From Stutzerimonas stutzeri (GTDB taxonomy: Bacteria > Pseudomonadota > Gammaproteobacteria > Pseudomonadales > Pseudomonadaceae), in NCBI GenBank assembly GCA_002345575.1, contig DDVX01000018.1, positions 62,001 to 126,000 on the forward strand: a DNA stretch of 64,000 bases, given 5' to 3'. Below are positions 37,095 to 46,187 of this stretch, piece by piece. Made by a program: the position numbers and the translations under genes. The notes beneath the pieces are model-generated. The model was not told the DNA's origin. It worked only from the letters and a program-made list of their open reading frames with translations, and did not search any database. Numbering within the stretch: position 1 is the first letter of the stretch; each line of letters opens with the position of its first letter.

Positions 37095-39887
37095 ATGAAT
37101 GCAGTAGAAATTGAGTCCGCCATATCGGACTTGGCCCTAGAGCCATTTGACGCGGCGGAGTTTGCGTTCACCTTCCTTGCCGCATTCGGCAACAAGGAAA
37201 CCGCGCTCAAGCGCCTGCGCGCTGGCAACAACAACGCCTCGGACGTACCTGGCGGCGTACTACTGCGCAGCAACATTCATATCGCCGCATGCGAACCTGG
37301 CACCGTGGGCGAAACGCTCAAGGCCTTGCGCGTCAGCCCGGCCACCACAAAAGCCAAAGCCAAGTTTATCCTTGCCACCGACGGGCAAACGCTGGAGGCC
37401 GAAGAGCTGATCACAGGTGAAACCATCACCTGCGACTATCCGGACTTCCCCAATCATTTTGGCTTCCTGCTGCCGTTGGCCGGCATCTCCACCATCAAGG
37501 AGATCAAGGACAACCCCATCGACGTGCGTGCCACCAGCCGCCTGAATAAGCTGTACGTCGCGCTGCTGGATGAGAACCCCGAGTGGGCCAAGGAAGCGCG
37601 CCGCGCCGACATGAACCACTTTATGGCGCGCCTAGTGTTCTGCTTCTTTGCCGAAGACACCGACATCTTCACTGGCGATGGTCTGTTTACCAAAACAATA
37701 GAGCAGTTCAGCGAGCGCGACGGCTCGAATACCGATCAGGTGCTGTCGGAAATTTTCCGAGCCATGAACATCAAGCTGGCCGAGCGTGCCAGTGCAGAAC
37801 CGCGCCTGCCTAACTGGGCCAACAAATTCCCGTATGTGAATGGCGGTTTGTTCTCAGGTAGCACCGAGGTGCCGCGCTTTACGCGCATGGCACGCACTTA
37901 CCTGCTGCACGCCGGCAACCTGAACTGGCAGAAAATTAACCCAGACATCTTCGGCAGCATGATCCAGGCAGTGGCCGATGATGAAGAGCGCGGCGCACTG
38001 GGCATGCACTACACCAGCGTGCCGAATATCCTCAAGGTGCTGAACCCGCTGTTTCTGGATGATTTACGGGCTCAACTGGATGCGGCTGGCGACAACAGAA
38101 CCAAACTGCTCAACCTGCGCAAACGCATGGCGCATATCCGCGTATTCGATCCGGCCTGCGGCTCCGGTAATTTCCTGGTCATCGCCTATAAGCAGATGCG
38201 CGAGATTGAGGCGGAGATCAACCGTCGCCGGGGAGAGGCTCACAATAAGTCCGAGATACCGCTGACCAATTTCCGTGGCATTGAGCTGCGAGACTTTCCG
38301 GCAGAGATTGCCCGCCTTGCGCTGATCATTGCCGAATTTCAGTGCGACGTGCTGTATCGAGGGCAGCAGGATGCACTGGCCGAATTTCTGCCGCTGGATG
38401 CGCAGAACTGGATTGTTTGCGGGAATGCGCTGCGCTTGGACTGGTTGAGCATCTGTCCTCCAACAGGGACGGGAGTCAAAGTACTTGCCGATGACTTATT
38501 CGGAACGCCGCTCAATCAAGCAGAAATAGACTTCGTGAATGAAGGCGGCGAGACCTACATTTGTGGCAATCCGCCATACCTAGGAAGCAAGCGGCAAACC
38601 GAAGAACAGAAATCAGATATTGAGGCCGTCTTCGGACATCTCACTCCAAACTGGAGATCTTTAGATTATGTTGCAGGATGGTTTCTAAAAGCATCCGACT
38701 TTCGATCTCAGGCAAGTTCCTCAGCGGGATTTGTAGCAACCAACTCTATTTGTCAGGGGCAACAGGCGTCCATCTTATGGCCCCTTGTATTTGCCGCTGG
38801 GTATGAGATCAATTTTGCTCACGCCTCATTTAACTGGCGAAACCTGGCTAGTCATAATGCTGGAGTTACCGTTGTTATCGTTGGGATCTCATTGTGCAAA
38901 CCTGGCATAAAAAAGCTCTACCACTCTGACGCACAAGAAAAATCTGTTTTACGAGAAGTACCCAACATCAATGCCTACCTAATTCCGGGTTCCAATATAA
39001 TAATTGATGCCACCAGAAAGCAAATTGCAGGACTGCCCGAGTTTGAGCGCGGAAACTCCCCTACGGACGGCGGTCATCTTCTTCTGGACAGAACCGACTT
39101 GAAAGAAATGGGGCTTAATGAAAGTCAAGCCAAACAATTCATTCGACCCTTTGTTGGATCATTGGAGCTGATTCGGGGAGCGAGTAGGTTTTGCATCTGG
39201 ATTGAAGATGAAGATATTGACAAGGCGATGTCAATTAACTCAATCGCTGATCGAGTTTCTAAAGTCCGTTCGTTCCGTTTGCTTAGTACTAAAGTAGCAA
39301 CAAGAAAAGCGGCAAATTGGGCATATAGATTCGATGAACGTAAGTCGCTGCCAAGCGTACCGTCGATCTGCGTTCCTGTAACAAGCTCTGAGAACCGAGC
39401 ATATCTACCTGCCGATCTACTGCCTGCAGAAGTTGCAATCTCAAATCTCGCCTTCGGAATGCCGTGTGCGGAAATTTGGGTACTAAGCATCGTGGTTTCT
39501 CGCATGATGCTTTCTTGGGTATCCGCCGTCTGTGCACGGATGAGAACGGATTATAGATTTACAAATACACTCTGCTGGAACACCTTTCCCGCCCCACTGC
39601 TTACCGTGCAGAACAAGGCCGATCTTACCCGGTGCGCCGAGGACATCCTGCTGGCCCGGGAAGCCCACTTCCCTGCGACTATCGCCGACCTGTACGACCC
39701 GGAGAATATGCCGGACAACCTGCGCCACGCTCACGAGCGTAACGATGAAGTGCTGGAGCGCATCTACATTGGCCGTCGTTTCAAGAACGACACCGAGCGC
39801 CTGGAAAAGCTGTTTGACCTCTACACCAAGATGACAGCGGGCACCGCGAAGGTCGCGCCGAAAAAGCCCCGGGGAAAAATGGCATGA
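37095..39887 (+). CDS. MmeI-like class I DNA adenine methyltransferase
   Basis: A 930-aa DNA methyltransferase expected to methylate adenine N6. Motif I DPACGSGNFL lies at about residues 352-361 and the catalytic NPPY at about 492-495. Upstream is a helical spacer (FMARLVFCFFAEDTDIF, residues about 177-193), and downstream a target-recognition-like region and C-terminal helices, the layout of MmeI/Type IIL enzymes. The N-terminal domain shows no obvious D...ExK nuclease signature. The middle (38480-39560) is more AT-rich than both ends, as is common for recombining recognition domains. It is the first gene of a four-gene operon. Confidence 0.88.
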   Translation: MNAVEIESAISDLALEPFDAAEFAFTFLAAFGNKETALKRLRAGNNNASDVPGGVLLRSNIHIAACEPGTVGETLKALRVSPATTKAKAKFILATDGQTLEAEELITGETITCDYPDFPNHFGFLLPLAGISTIKEIKDNPIDVRATSRLNKLYVALLDENPEWAKEARRADMNHFMARLVFCFFAEDTDIFTGDGLFTKTIEQFSERDGSNTDQVLSEIFRAMNIKLAERASAEPRLPNWANKFPYVNGGLFSGSTEVPRFTRMARTYLLHAGNLNWQKINPDIFGSMIQAVADDEERGALGMHYTSVPNILKVLNPLFLDDLRAQLDAAGDNRTKLLNLRKRMAHIRVFDPACGSGNFLVIAYKQMREIEAEINRRRGEAHNKSEIPLTNFRGIELRDFPAEIARLALIIAEFQCDVLYRGQQDALAEFLPLDAQNWIVCGNALRLDWLSICPPTGTGVKVLADDLFGTPLNQAEIDFVNEGGETYICGNPPYLGSKRQTEEQKSDIEAVFGHLTPNWRSLDYVAGWFLKASDFRSQASSSAGFVATNSICQGQQASILWPLVFAAGYEINFAHASFNWRNLASHNAGVTVVIVGISLCKPGIKKLYHSDAQEKSVLREVPNINAYLIPGSNIIIDATRKQIAGLPEFERGNSPTDGGHLLLDRTDLKEMGLNESQAKQFIRPFVGSLELIRGASRFCIWIEDEDIDKAMSINSIADRVSKVRSFRLLSTKVATRKAANWAYRFDERKSLPSVPSICVPVTSSENRAYLPADLLPAEVAISNLAFGMPCAEIWVLSIVVSRMMLSWVSAVCARMRTDYRFTNTLCWNTFPAPLLTVQNKADLTRCAEDILLAREAHFPATIADLYDPENMPDNLRHAHERNDEVLERIYIGRRFKNDTERLEKLFDLYTKMTAGTAKVAPKKPRGKMA

Positions 39888-40957
39888 GTCGATCTATGGA
39901 AAATGGCCCTGCCAGCCTGACCACACCACCCGAAGGCTACGGCGAGTGGTTGGTCGACCTCAAAGGCCGCATCCACAACGCCCAGCAGCGCGCCACACTG
40001 GCGGTAAACCGCGAACTGGTGCAGCTCTACTGGCAGATCGGCAACGACATCTTGAACCGCCAGGCACAACAGGGCTGGGGGGCCAAGGTGATCGAGCGAC
40101 TGGCACATGACCTGCGCACCGCCTTCCCTGACATGAAGGGATTTTCCCGAGCCAACCTGATGTATATGCGCGCCTTTGCCGAGGCCTGGCCGGATTCCGC
40201 AATTGTCCAACAGGCTGTTGGACAATTGCCTTGGGGGCACAACCTGGTACTGCTGACCCGCCTGAAAGATCCACAACAGCGCCTGGCCTATGCCCAGAGC
40301 GCCATTGCGCACGGCTGGTCGCGCAATGTGCTGAACATCCATATCGAAACCCGCCTGCTGGAGCGCAGTGGCACGGCGGTCACTAACTTCGATGTCAGCT
40401 TGCCCAAGGCGCAGTCCGACCTGGCCCGCGAGTCGTTGAAAGATCCGTATCGCTTCGATTTCCTCGGCCTGCACGACGAGGCGCAGGAGCGCGAGATCGA
40501 ACATGCCCTAGTGAAGCACGTCACCGAGTTTCTGTTGGAACTGGGCGCAGGCTTTGCGTTTGTCGGGCGGCAGGTGCTGCTGGATGTAGGCGGCGATGAG
40601 TTCTTTATCGACCTGCTGTTCTACCACCTCAAGTTGCGCTGCTATGTGGTGATAGAGCTCAAAGCCGGCAAGTTCAAGCCCGAGCACCTGGGCCAGCTTG
40701 GGTTTTATATGACCGCGGTGGATCGCCAGGTCAAAGGTGAGCACGACAACCCCACCATCGGGCTTTTGCTATGCAAGAGCAAAAACAAAGTCGTGGCGGA
40801 ATATGCGTTGGGCGATAAGACTCAGCCCATGGGCGTTGCCGAGTACAAATTACTCGAGTCCCTGCCTGCCGAATTGCAAACCAGCTTGCCCAGCATTGAA
40901 CAGATCGAACGTGAACTGGCGGACGACGGCACCTTCATGGAGGACGAATCACAGTGA
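39884..40957 (+). CDS. YhcG/DUF1016 PD-(D/E)XK nuclease
   Basis: A 357-aa protein with an N-terminal DUF1016 domain (residues about 20-170: VNRELVQLYWQIGNDILNRQ, SAIVQQAVGQLPWGHN) and a C-terminal PD-(D/E)XK nuclease domain in which D243 (FIDLLFYH), E258 and K260 (IELKAGKF) form the active site. It probably cleaves DNA or assists the adjoining restriction enzymes. The ATG overlaps the methyltransferase stop by 4 bp. The gene contains a perfect 14-bp inverted repeat at 40199-40229. Confidence 0.9.
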   Translation: MSRSMENGPASLTTPPEGYGEWLVDLKGRIHNAQQRATLAVNRELVQLYWQIGNDILNRQAQQGWGAKVIERLAHDLRTAFPDMKGFSRANLMYMRAFAEAWPDSAIVQQAVGQLPWGHNLVLLTRLKDPQQRLAYAQSAIAHGWSRNVLNIHIETRLLERSGTAVTNFDVSLPKAQSDLARESLKDPYRFDFLGLHDEAQEREIEHALVKHVTEFLLELGAGFAFVGRQVLLDVGGDEFFIDLLFYHLKLRCYVVIELKAGKFKPEHLGQLGFYMTAVDRQVKGEHDNPTIGLLLCKSKNKVVAEYALGDKTQPMGVAEYKLLESLPAELQTSLPSIEQIERELADDGTFMEDESQ

Positions 40958-43065
40958 CTAACACCAGCAACCCGACCAATAGCTATAGGGTGCCCTCGGT
41001 ATCCATTGCTACGGCGCACACCGGGGTATCCAGCAAGGCCAATGAGCTGGGCATGCGCACCATGCAGGCGCGAGCCTATGACAAGCGCGGCGAACAGTAC
41101 CTGCTGATCAAATCGCCACCGGCTTCGGGTAAGTCCCGCGCGCTGATGTTTATCGCCCTGGACAAGCTGAATAACCAGGGCCTGCAACAAGCCATTGTCG
41201 TCGTGCCCGAACGCTCTATTGGCGGCAGTTTTGCTGATGAACCGCTGAGCCAGCACGGCTTCGAATGGGACTGGCAAGTGGCCCCGCAGTGGAACCTGTG
41301 CAATGCCCCCGGTATCGATGAGCCGCGCGTGGCCAAGTCCAAGGTGCAAGCGGTGCGCACCTTTCTGGACAGCTCCGACAAGATACTGGTCTGCACCCAC
41401 GCGACCTTCCGCTTTGCTGTGGAAGAGTTGGGCATTGAGCCGTTCGACAACCGCTTGATCGCTGTTGACGAGTTCCACCACGTTTCCTCCAACCCGGACA
41501 ACAAGCTTGGTAGCCAGCTGAGCGCGTTCATCAGCCGCGACAAGGTGCATCTGGTGGCCATGACCGGTTCTTACTTCCGTGGCGACAGCGAGGCGGTGCT
41601 GGCTCCGGAGGAGGAAAACAAGTTCGAGACGGTGACCTACACCTACTACGAACAACTCAACGGCTATCGCTGGCTCAAGTCGCTGGATATTGGTTACTTC
41701 TTCTACACCGGGCGGTACGTGGACGCGGTCGCCAAGGTGCTAGACCCGTCGCTGAAAACCATCGTCCACATTCCAAACGTAAATGCCCGCGAGAGCCTCA
41801 AAGACAAGGAGCGCGAGGTCAACGAGATCATGAGCGCGCTTGGCGAGTGGCAGGGTGTTGATCCGGCCACCGGTTTCCACCTGATCAAAGCCAAAGATGG
41901 CCGCACGCTGAAAGTGGCCGACCTGGTGGATGACAGCGATGCTGCCAGGCGCTCCAAAGTGCTCGGCGCGCTGAAAGACCCGGCGCAGAAGAACAACCGC
42001 GATAACGTGGATGTGATCATCGCGCTGGGCATGGCGAAGGAAGGCTTTGACTGGATCTGGTGCGAGCATGCGCTGACCATCGGCTACCGTTCGAGCCTGA
42101 CCGAAATCGTGCAGATCATTGGCCGTGCCACCCGAGACGCCGAGGGTAAGGAGCGTTCGCGCTTCACCAACTTGATCGCTGAGCCAATGGCTGACCAAGC
42201 TGCTGTAGCCGAAGCAGTAAACGATATGCTCAAAGCCATTTCCGCCAGCCTGCTGATGGAGCAGGTGTTAGCCCCGCGCTATGAGTTCACCCCGAAAGAC
42301 ACCGGCCCGAAAGAGGGTTTCAATTACGGGCCGGAGGGGTATCAAACGGGAGGCACCAACCTGGGCGTAAATGAAACCACGGGCCAGTTCCATGTCGAGA
42401 TTAACGGCCTGACCACACCGCAAAGCACGGAAGCCACGCGCATCTGCAAAGAAGACTTGAACGAAGTAGTGACCAGCTTCCTGCAAGACAAAACCGTGCT
42501 GGAGCGCGGCCTGTTCGACAAGGAAAATACCCTGCCGGAAGAGCTGACCCAGCTGCGTATGGGTAAGATCGTGCGCGAGCGTTACCCGGACTTGAGCGAC
42601 GTTGACCAGGAAGCTATTCGCCAACACGCCATCGCCGCCATGAACATTACCCAGCAGGCCAAGCTGGCACTGGCGCAAGTCGATGCAAACGGTAGCGACA
42701 ACGTGCAGGGCAGCACGGCGCTGCTGGATGGCGTGCGCAAGTTCGTTAACGTGCGCGAACTGGATATTGACCTGATCGACCGGATCAACCCCTTCGATGC
42801 CGCCTATGCGGTGCTGGCGAAGGCGATGGATGAAAAGTCTCTACGCCAGGTACAGGCCAGCATTGCAGCCAAGAAGGTGAGCATCCCTGAAGATAAGGCG
42901 CGTGAGTTGGCCAAGCGTGCCCTGCAGTTCAAGCACGAGCGTGGCCGCCTTCCCGACATCAACTCCGCCGATGCCTGGGAAAAACGCATGGCCGAAGGCG
43001 TAGCTGCATTAGCACGCTACCGTGCCCAAGCCAAAGCGGCACAGGGGGAATCCGCCAATGGCTGA
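40954..43065 (+). CDS. SF2 DEAD/DEAH-like helicase (GTG start)
   Basis: A 703-aa superfamily 2 ATPase. Motif I SPPASGKSRA is at about residues 54-63, motif II VDEFHH near 171-176, motif III MTGSYF near 203, and motif VI QIIGRATRD near 387. The C-terminal third (residues about 430-700) is not recognised and may bind DNA or partners. The GTG start overlaps the previous stop (GTGA), so translation is coupled. It likely provides translocation or unwinding for the operon's nucleases. Confidence 0.88.
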   Translation: MTNTSNPTNSYRVPSVSIATAHTGVSSKANELGMRTMQARAYDKRGEQYLLIKSPPASGKSRALMFIALDKLNNQGLQQAIVVVPERSIGGSFADEPLSQHGFEWDWQVAPQWNLCNAPGIDEPRVAKSKVQAVRTFLDSSDKILVCTHATFRFAVEELGIEPFDNRLIAVDEFHHVSSNPDNKLGSQLSAFISRDKVHLVAMTGSYFRGDSEAVLAPEEENKFETVTYTYYEQLNGYRWLKSLDIGYFFYTGRYVDAVAKVLDPSLKTIVHIPNVNARESLKDKEREVNEIMSALGEWQGVDPATGFHLIKAKDGRTLKVADLVDDSDAARRSKVLGALKDPAQKNNRDNVDVIIALGMAKEGFDWIWCEHALTIGYRSSLTEIVQIIGRATRDAEGKERSRFTNLIAEPMADQAAVAEAVNDMLKAISASLLMEQVLAPRYEFTPKDTGPKEGFNYGPEGYQTGGTNLGVNETTGQFHVEINGLTTPQSTEATRICKEDLNEVVTSFLQDKTVLERGLFDKENTLPEELTQLRMGKIVRERYPDLSDVDQEAIRQHAIAAMNITQQAKLALAQVDANGSDNVQGSTALLDGVRKFVNVRELDIDLIDRINPFDAAYAVLAKAMDEKSLRQVQASIAAKKVSIPEDKARELAKRALQFKHERGRLPDINSADAWEKRMAEGVAALARYRAQAKAAQGESANG

Positions 43066-44254
43066 TATGAACGATGACGACCTGCTAGATGCGCTGGGGG
43101 TAGAAGTTCCCACGCTCAAGACAGCCACTCGAACTCCTCGCGAAGAGCGGATCATTGCTGGCTTCGAGGATATTCAGCGCTTCTACCAAACCCACGGGCG
43201 CGCCCCACTGCATGGCGAAGACTGCGACATCTTCGAGCGCTTGTATGCCGTGCGCCTGGATCAGCTACGCAAGCTGCCGGAGGCACAAACGCTTCTGGCT
43301 GGGATGGATAGCTACGGCTTACTGTCTGGTACTGCAGCAGTATCGGTAGATGTGGATGATATGGATGAAGATGCTTTGCTCGCTGAGCTGGGCATCGGCA
43401 GTGAGCCCGTCGACCAGGAGGACATCACCGTGCTACGGCATGTGCGTTCCAGCGCGGCAATCAAGGCGGCAGAAGAAATTGCCGCTCGGAATCCATGTAA
43501 AGACTTCGAGAAATTCAAGCCGCTTTTTGATGAAGTGGAAGTAGGCCTCAAGCAAAAACGCTGGGTGACCAAGCCTTTTGGCAAGAATGCCAGTATTGAG
43601 GCTGGAGACTTCTTCATTCTGAGCGGGCTCATTGCCTACGTGGCCGAGGTAGGCGACACCTACAAGACGCCGAATGCAGAGACCAATGGGCGTTTGCGCG
43701 TCATCTACTCCAATGAGACGGAAAGCGATCTGTTGTTACGATCCCTGCAGCGGGCCCTTTACAAGGACAGTGAGGGGCGTGCCGGATCTCGGCTCATCAA
43801 AGTAGATTCCGGCCCACTGTTTAGCGACAGTGCCGAGCCGGACGACATAGAGAGCGGCACTATCTATGTACTGCGCAGCCAGTCCAACCACCCCTTCGTG
43901 GTCGCGCACCGCGAGCTGATCCACAAGATCGGAGTAACCGGCGGCCGAGTGGAAACCCGCATCGCAGGCGCAGACAAAGACGCCACCTACCTGCTGGCTG
44001 ATGTGGAGGTAGTCGCGACTTACAAACTGCACAACCTGAACCGTACCAGGCTGGAAAACATCTTCCACCGCCTTTTCGGCGCAGCACAGCTGGACTTGAC
44101 CATCGAAGACCGCTTCGGTCACCCGGTTAAACCAAAGGAGTGGTTCTTGGTGCCCCTGCATGTGATCGATGAAGCGGTTGAGCGCATTCGGGATGGGTCG
44201 ATTACCGATTTTGCATATGACCCGCAATCGGCTCGCCTGCTACATGCCAATTAA
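43058..44254 (+). CDS. GIY-YIG nuclease (T5orf172 family)
   Basis: A 398-aa protein. The C-terminal half carries the GIY-YIG fold: GTIYVLRS near residue 267, HKIGVTGGRVETRIA near 289-303 with the catalytic Arg, and the metal-binding Glu in LENIFHRLF; this form is the T5orf172 subfamily. The N-terminal half (MADMNDDDLLDALGVE, with repeats of acidic DDLLDAL/EDALLAELGI) is a likely partner-binding region. ATG 43058 is chosen for its GGGGGA box; it overlaps the helicase end by 8 bp. It closes the four-gene operon. Confidence 0.87.
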   Translation: MADMNDDDLLDALGVEVPTLKTATRTPREERIIAGFEDIQRFYQTHGRAPLHGEDCDIFERLYAVRLDQLRKLPEAQTLLAGMDSYGLLSGTAAVSVDVDDMDEDALLAELGIGSEPVDQEDITVLRHVRSSAAIKAAEEIAARNPCKDFEKFKPLFDEVEVGLKQKRWVTKPFGKNASIEAGDFFILSGLIAYVAEVGDTYKTPNAETNGRLRVIYSNETESDLLLRSLQRALYKDSEGRAGSRLIKVDSGPLFSDSAEPDDIESGTIYVLRSQSNHPFVVAHRELIHKIGVTGGRVETRIAGADKDATYLLADVEVVATYKLHNLNRTRLENIFHRLFGAAQLDLTIEDRFGHPVKPKEWFLVPLHVIDEAVERIRDGSITDFAYDPQSARLLHAN

Positions 44255-44320
44255 ATGGTCCGCTGAACGTATCGCCTTTTGAGGCCCCAGGGCTCCGCCA
44301 ACATCATCTATGCACGACAC

Positions 44321-45298
44321 TCAATAACGCACCTTAAAAGTTGGCGAGTCCTCTGGGCGTGATCCGCGACGATCATAGATTTTTGTCGTGCTGATATCGG
44401 CGTGCCCCAGCCACTGCTGCACCTTGGCGATATCGGATTCATGTTCTAGGGCGTTTGTGGCAGCCGTTGCTCTCAATCCATGAACACCGAGTCCAACGAC
44501 GTTGATCCCTGCTACACGCGCATAGCGCCCTACCAAGGCGTAAATTCCGTCAGCACTCAGGCCTGTGCCGGTACGCTTGCCTCGTAATGGAATGAATAGA
44601 GGTGCATCAGGGTGTTCCGTGTGCTGGCTGCTAGCTTCCAGATAGCTATGGATTCGGTCCAAGGTGACAGGGTGCATGGGTAGATATCGTAATTTCCCAC
44701 CCTTGCCATGGACACGAAGATGCTTGATACCTCGGCGTTCTTGTATGTCTTGAACTGTCAGCCTGGCGACCTCCTCACGACGCAACCCCAGATACAGCAG
44801 TACCGATAATACAGCCCGATCCCGCAGACCAATAAGGGTTTGAGGGTCCGGGGCATCAAGTAGGGCTTTAGCCTGATGATCACCGAGCGCAGGGGTCTTC
44901 CCTTCGTTGGTTTCTATTTTAGGTCGTTTTACGCCGTGCACCGGGTTGCCACCAGCCACAGCGTTGGCATTGAGCAGGTGATCGAACAGGCTAGACAATG
45001 CCGCAAGTTTTCGGCGAATAGTCGCGCCGGATAGGCCACACTGCTCCAGCTGCGAGCGCCAAGCGAGCACGTGCGCGCGGGTGACTGCGCGGAACTGAGC
45101 AACCTCATCCATCCCAAGAAAATTGCAGAAATCCTTGAGATCAGCTCTGTATGCACGCCGGGTACGGGGATTGTCCAAATTCGCAAACCACTCAGCAGCC
45201 GTCGGAAGCTCAACGAGCTGCTGAAACTCTATAGACGTCAGCCTGCGCTCCGCGCGAGCACCGACCAGCGCGCTTATGGATGAAGTTTTTTTTGTCAT
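44321..45298 (-). CDS. XerC/D-like tyrosine recombinase
   Basis: A 325-aa tyrosine recombinase with an N-terminal SAM-like core-binding domain (EWFANLDNPRTRRAYRADLK) and a catalytic domain with the Arg in GLRREEVARL, HxxR in HGLRATAAT, second His in WLGHADI and Tyr in TTKIYDRR. It is convergent with the four-gene defence-like operon and ends 66 bp from it. It lacks the DUF4102 arm of the ssrA integrase, so it belongs to a different element or serves as a resolvase. Confidence 0.92.
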   Translation of the reverse strand: MTKKTSSISALVGARAERRLTSIEFQQLVELPTAAEWFANLDNPRTRRAYRADLKDFCNFLGMDEVAQFRAVTRAHVLAWRSQLEQCGLSGATIRRKLAALSSLFDHLLNANAVAGGNPVHGVKRPKIETNEGKTPALGDHQAKALLDAPDPQTLIGLRDRAVLSVLLYLGLRREEVARLTVQDIQERRGIKHLRVHGKGGKLRYLPMHPVTLDRIHSYLEASSQHTEHPDAPLFIPLRGKRTGTGLSADGIYALVGRYARVAGINVVGLGVHGLRATAATNALEHESDIAKVQQWLGHADISTTKIYDRRGSRPEDSPTFKVRY

Positions 45299-45310
45299 GC
45301 TGGTCACCAA

Positions 45311-45614
45311 GCGGCTAAAAAAGGAAAACTGGCATCAAAACGTTGACTGCCAGTCCTCTTTTGCCACATACCCGAGAAAACACTAATTTTGCACGCGGGG
45401 AAACGTGTAGCGGATTTGAAGAGCCAGAGAAGCGGTCCGAGGTGCCTTCTCTGGAAGGGAGCTTTTCAGCCGCCGATCATAATTACCGATAACCGGTTTT
45501 ATCATTAATCATTAGGGACTCAAGCAACAAATCCCGAATTTCATTTAGGAAAACCAAAAAAGGCCTTGACTGCGCGGTATAACAACGCAGAAAAGGCCTT
45601 TTGGGATTATTCAG
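45311..45614. other. Intergenic region with several inverted repeats
   Basis: No gene is supported. Visible elements are ACTGGCA...TGCCAGT (45328-45354), CCAGAGAAG...CTTCTCTGG (45424-45454) and AACCGGTT near 45495, plus the terminator listed separately. They may be recombination sites for the flanking recombinases. Confidence 0.5.
45556..45604 (-). terminator. Terminator of the recombinase trio operon
   Basis: On the minus strand AAAAGGCCTTTTCTGCG pairs with CGCAGTCAAGGCCTTTT and is followed by a T-rich tract. It lies 11 bp after the stop of the 190-aa protein. Confidence 0.7.
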
Positions 45615-46187
45615 TCAGGAAAAGATTTTCGATAGAGACTTGCGGAAAGGGAGATTCTTTTTCAATTTGGACACTCGTTTCCCAGAGAGAGCAATAGCAG
45701 TTTTTTCATGGCAATTATCTTCTGTGGTGATTTTCATCCAGCTGATCATATCCGTGTAATATTTAATGCGCTTACGTTTAATGCTCTCTGGTAATTTCAC
45801 CCTGTTACAGTCAACCAACGGCACTCGCTTCAGGCTATAGACCTTGAAGCCAAGATACGGCCAGTACCGCCCAGCATCTTCATCAAGAGCAAAGAACCCA
45901 ACACCATCCGAGCCATTAATAATAGAGCATTTTGAACAGACCCTTAATTTCAGGTGACCATCGTTATAAAAATAATAAAGCAGAAATAGAGCATCCTCAC
46001 CCTGGCATAAGTTGTACTCCTTCAAAAGCTCACCCGTACTCATCTTCGCTCGAAAAATAAACCGATGATACAAGGGCCGGATCGGCAGTAGCTTAGCGCC
46101 AGGCCTAAACAAATTATCAACATCATTGACCATAATGGGAACCCCTATAGGTAAACTTAAGAAATCTAATAAAGTCCGATGATTCAA
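45615..46187 (-). CDS. Unknown protein, third gene of recombinase trio
   Basis: A 190-aa basic protein (MNHRTLLDFLSLPIGVPIMV) that I cannot assign. It has a CxxC pair (VCSKCSII) and a Lys/Arg-rich C-terminus (GKRVSKLKKNLPFRKSL), which would suit a nucleic-acid-binding partner. Its ATG overlaps the preceding stop by 4 bp, and the gene is AT-rich like the other two, so the three are one transcriptional unit. Confidence 0.7.
   Translation of the reverse strand: MNHRTLLDFLSLPIGVPIMVNDVDNLFRPGAKLLPIRPLYHRFIFRAKMSTGELLKEYNLCQGEDALFLLYYFYNDGHLKLRVCSKCSIINGSDGVGFFALDEDAGRYWPYLGFKVYSLKRVPLVDCNRVKLPESIKRKRIKYYTDMISWMKITTEDNCHEKTAIALSGKRVSKLKKNLPFRKSLSKIFS

Noticed and set aside
36830..37276. A 148-codon minus-strand frame across the methyltransferase start
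   Set aside because: It overlaps the N-terminal coding part of a certain gene and has low-complexity Ser/Ala/Arg composition.
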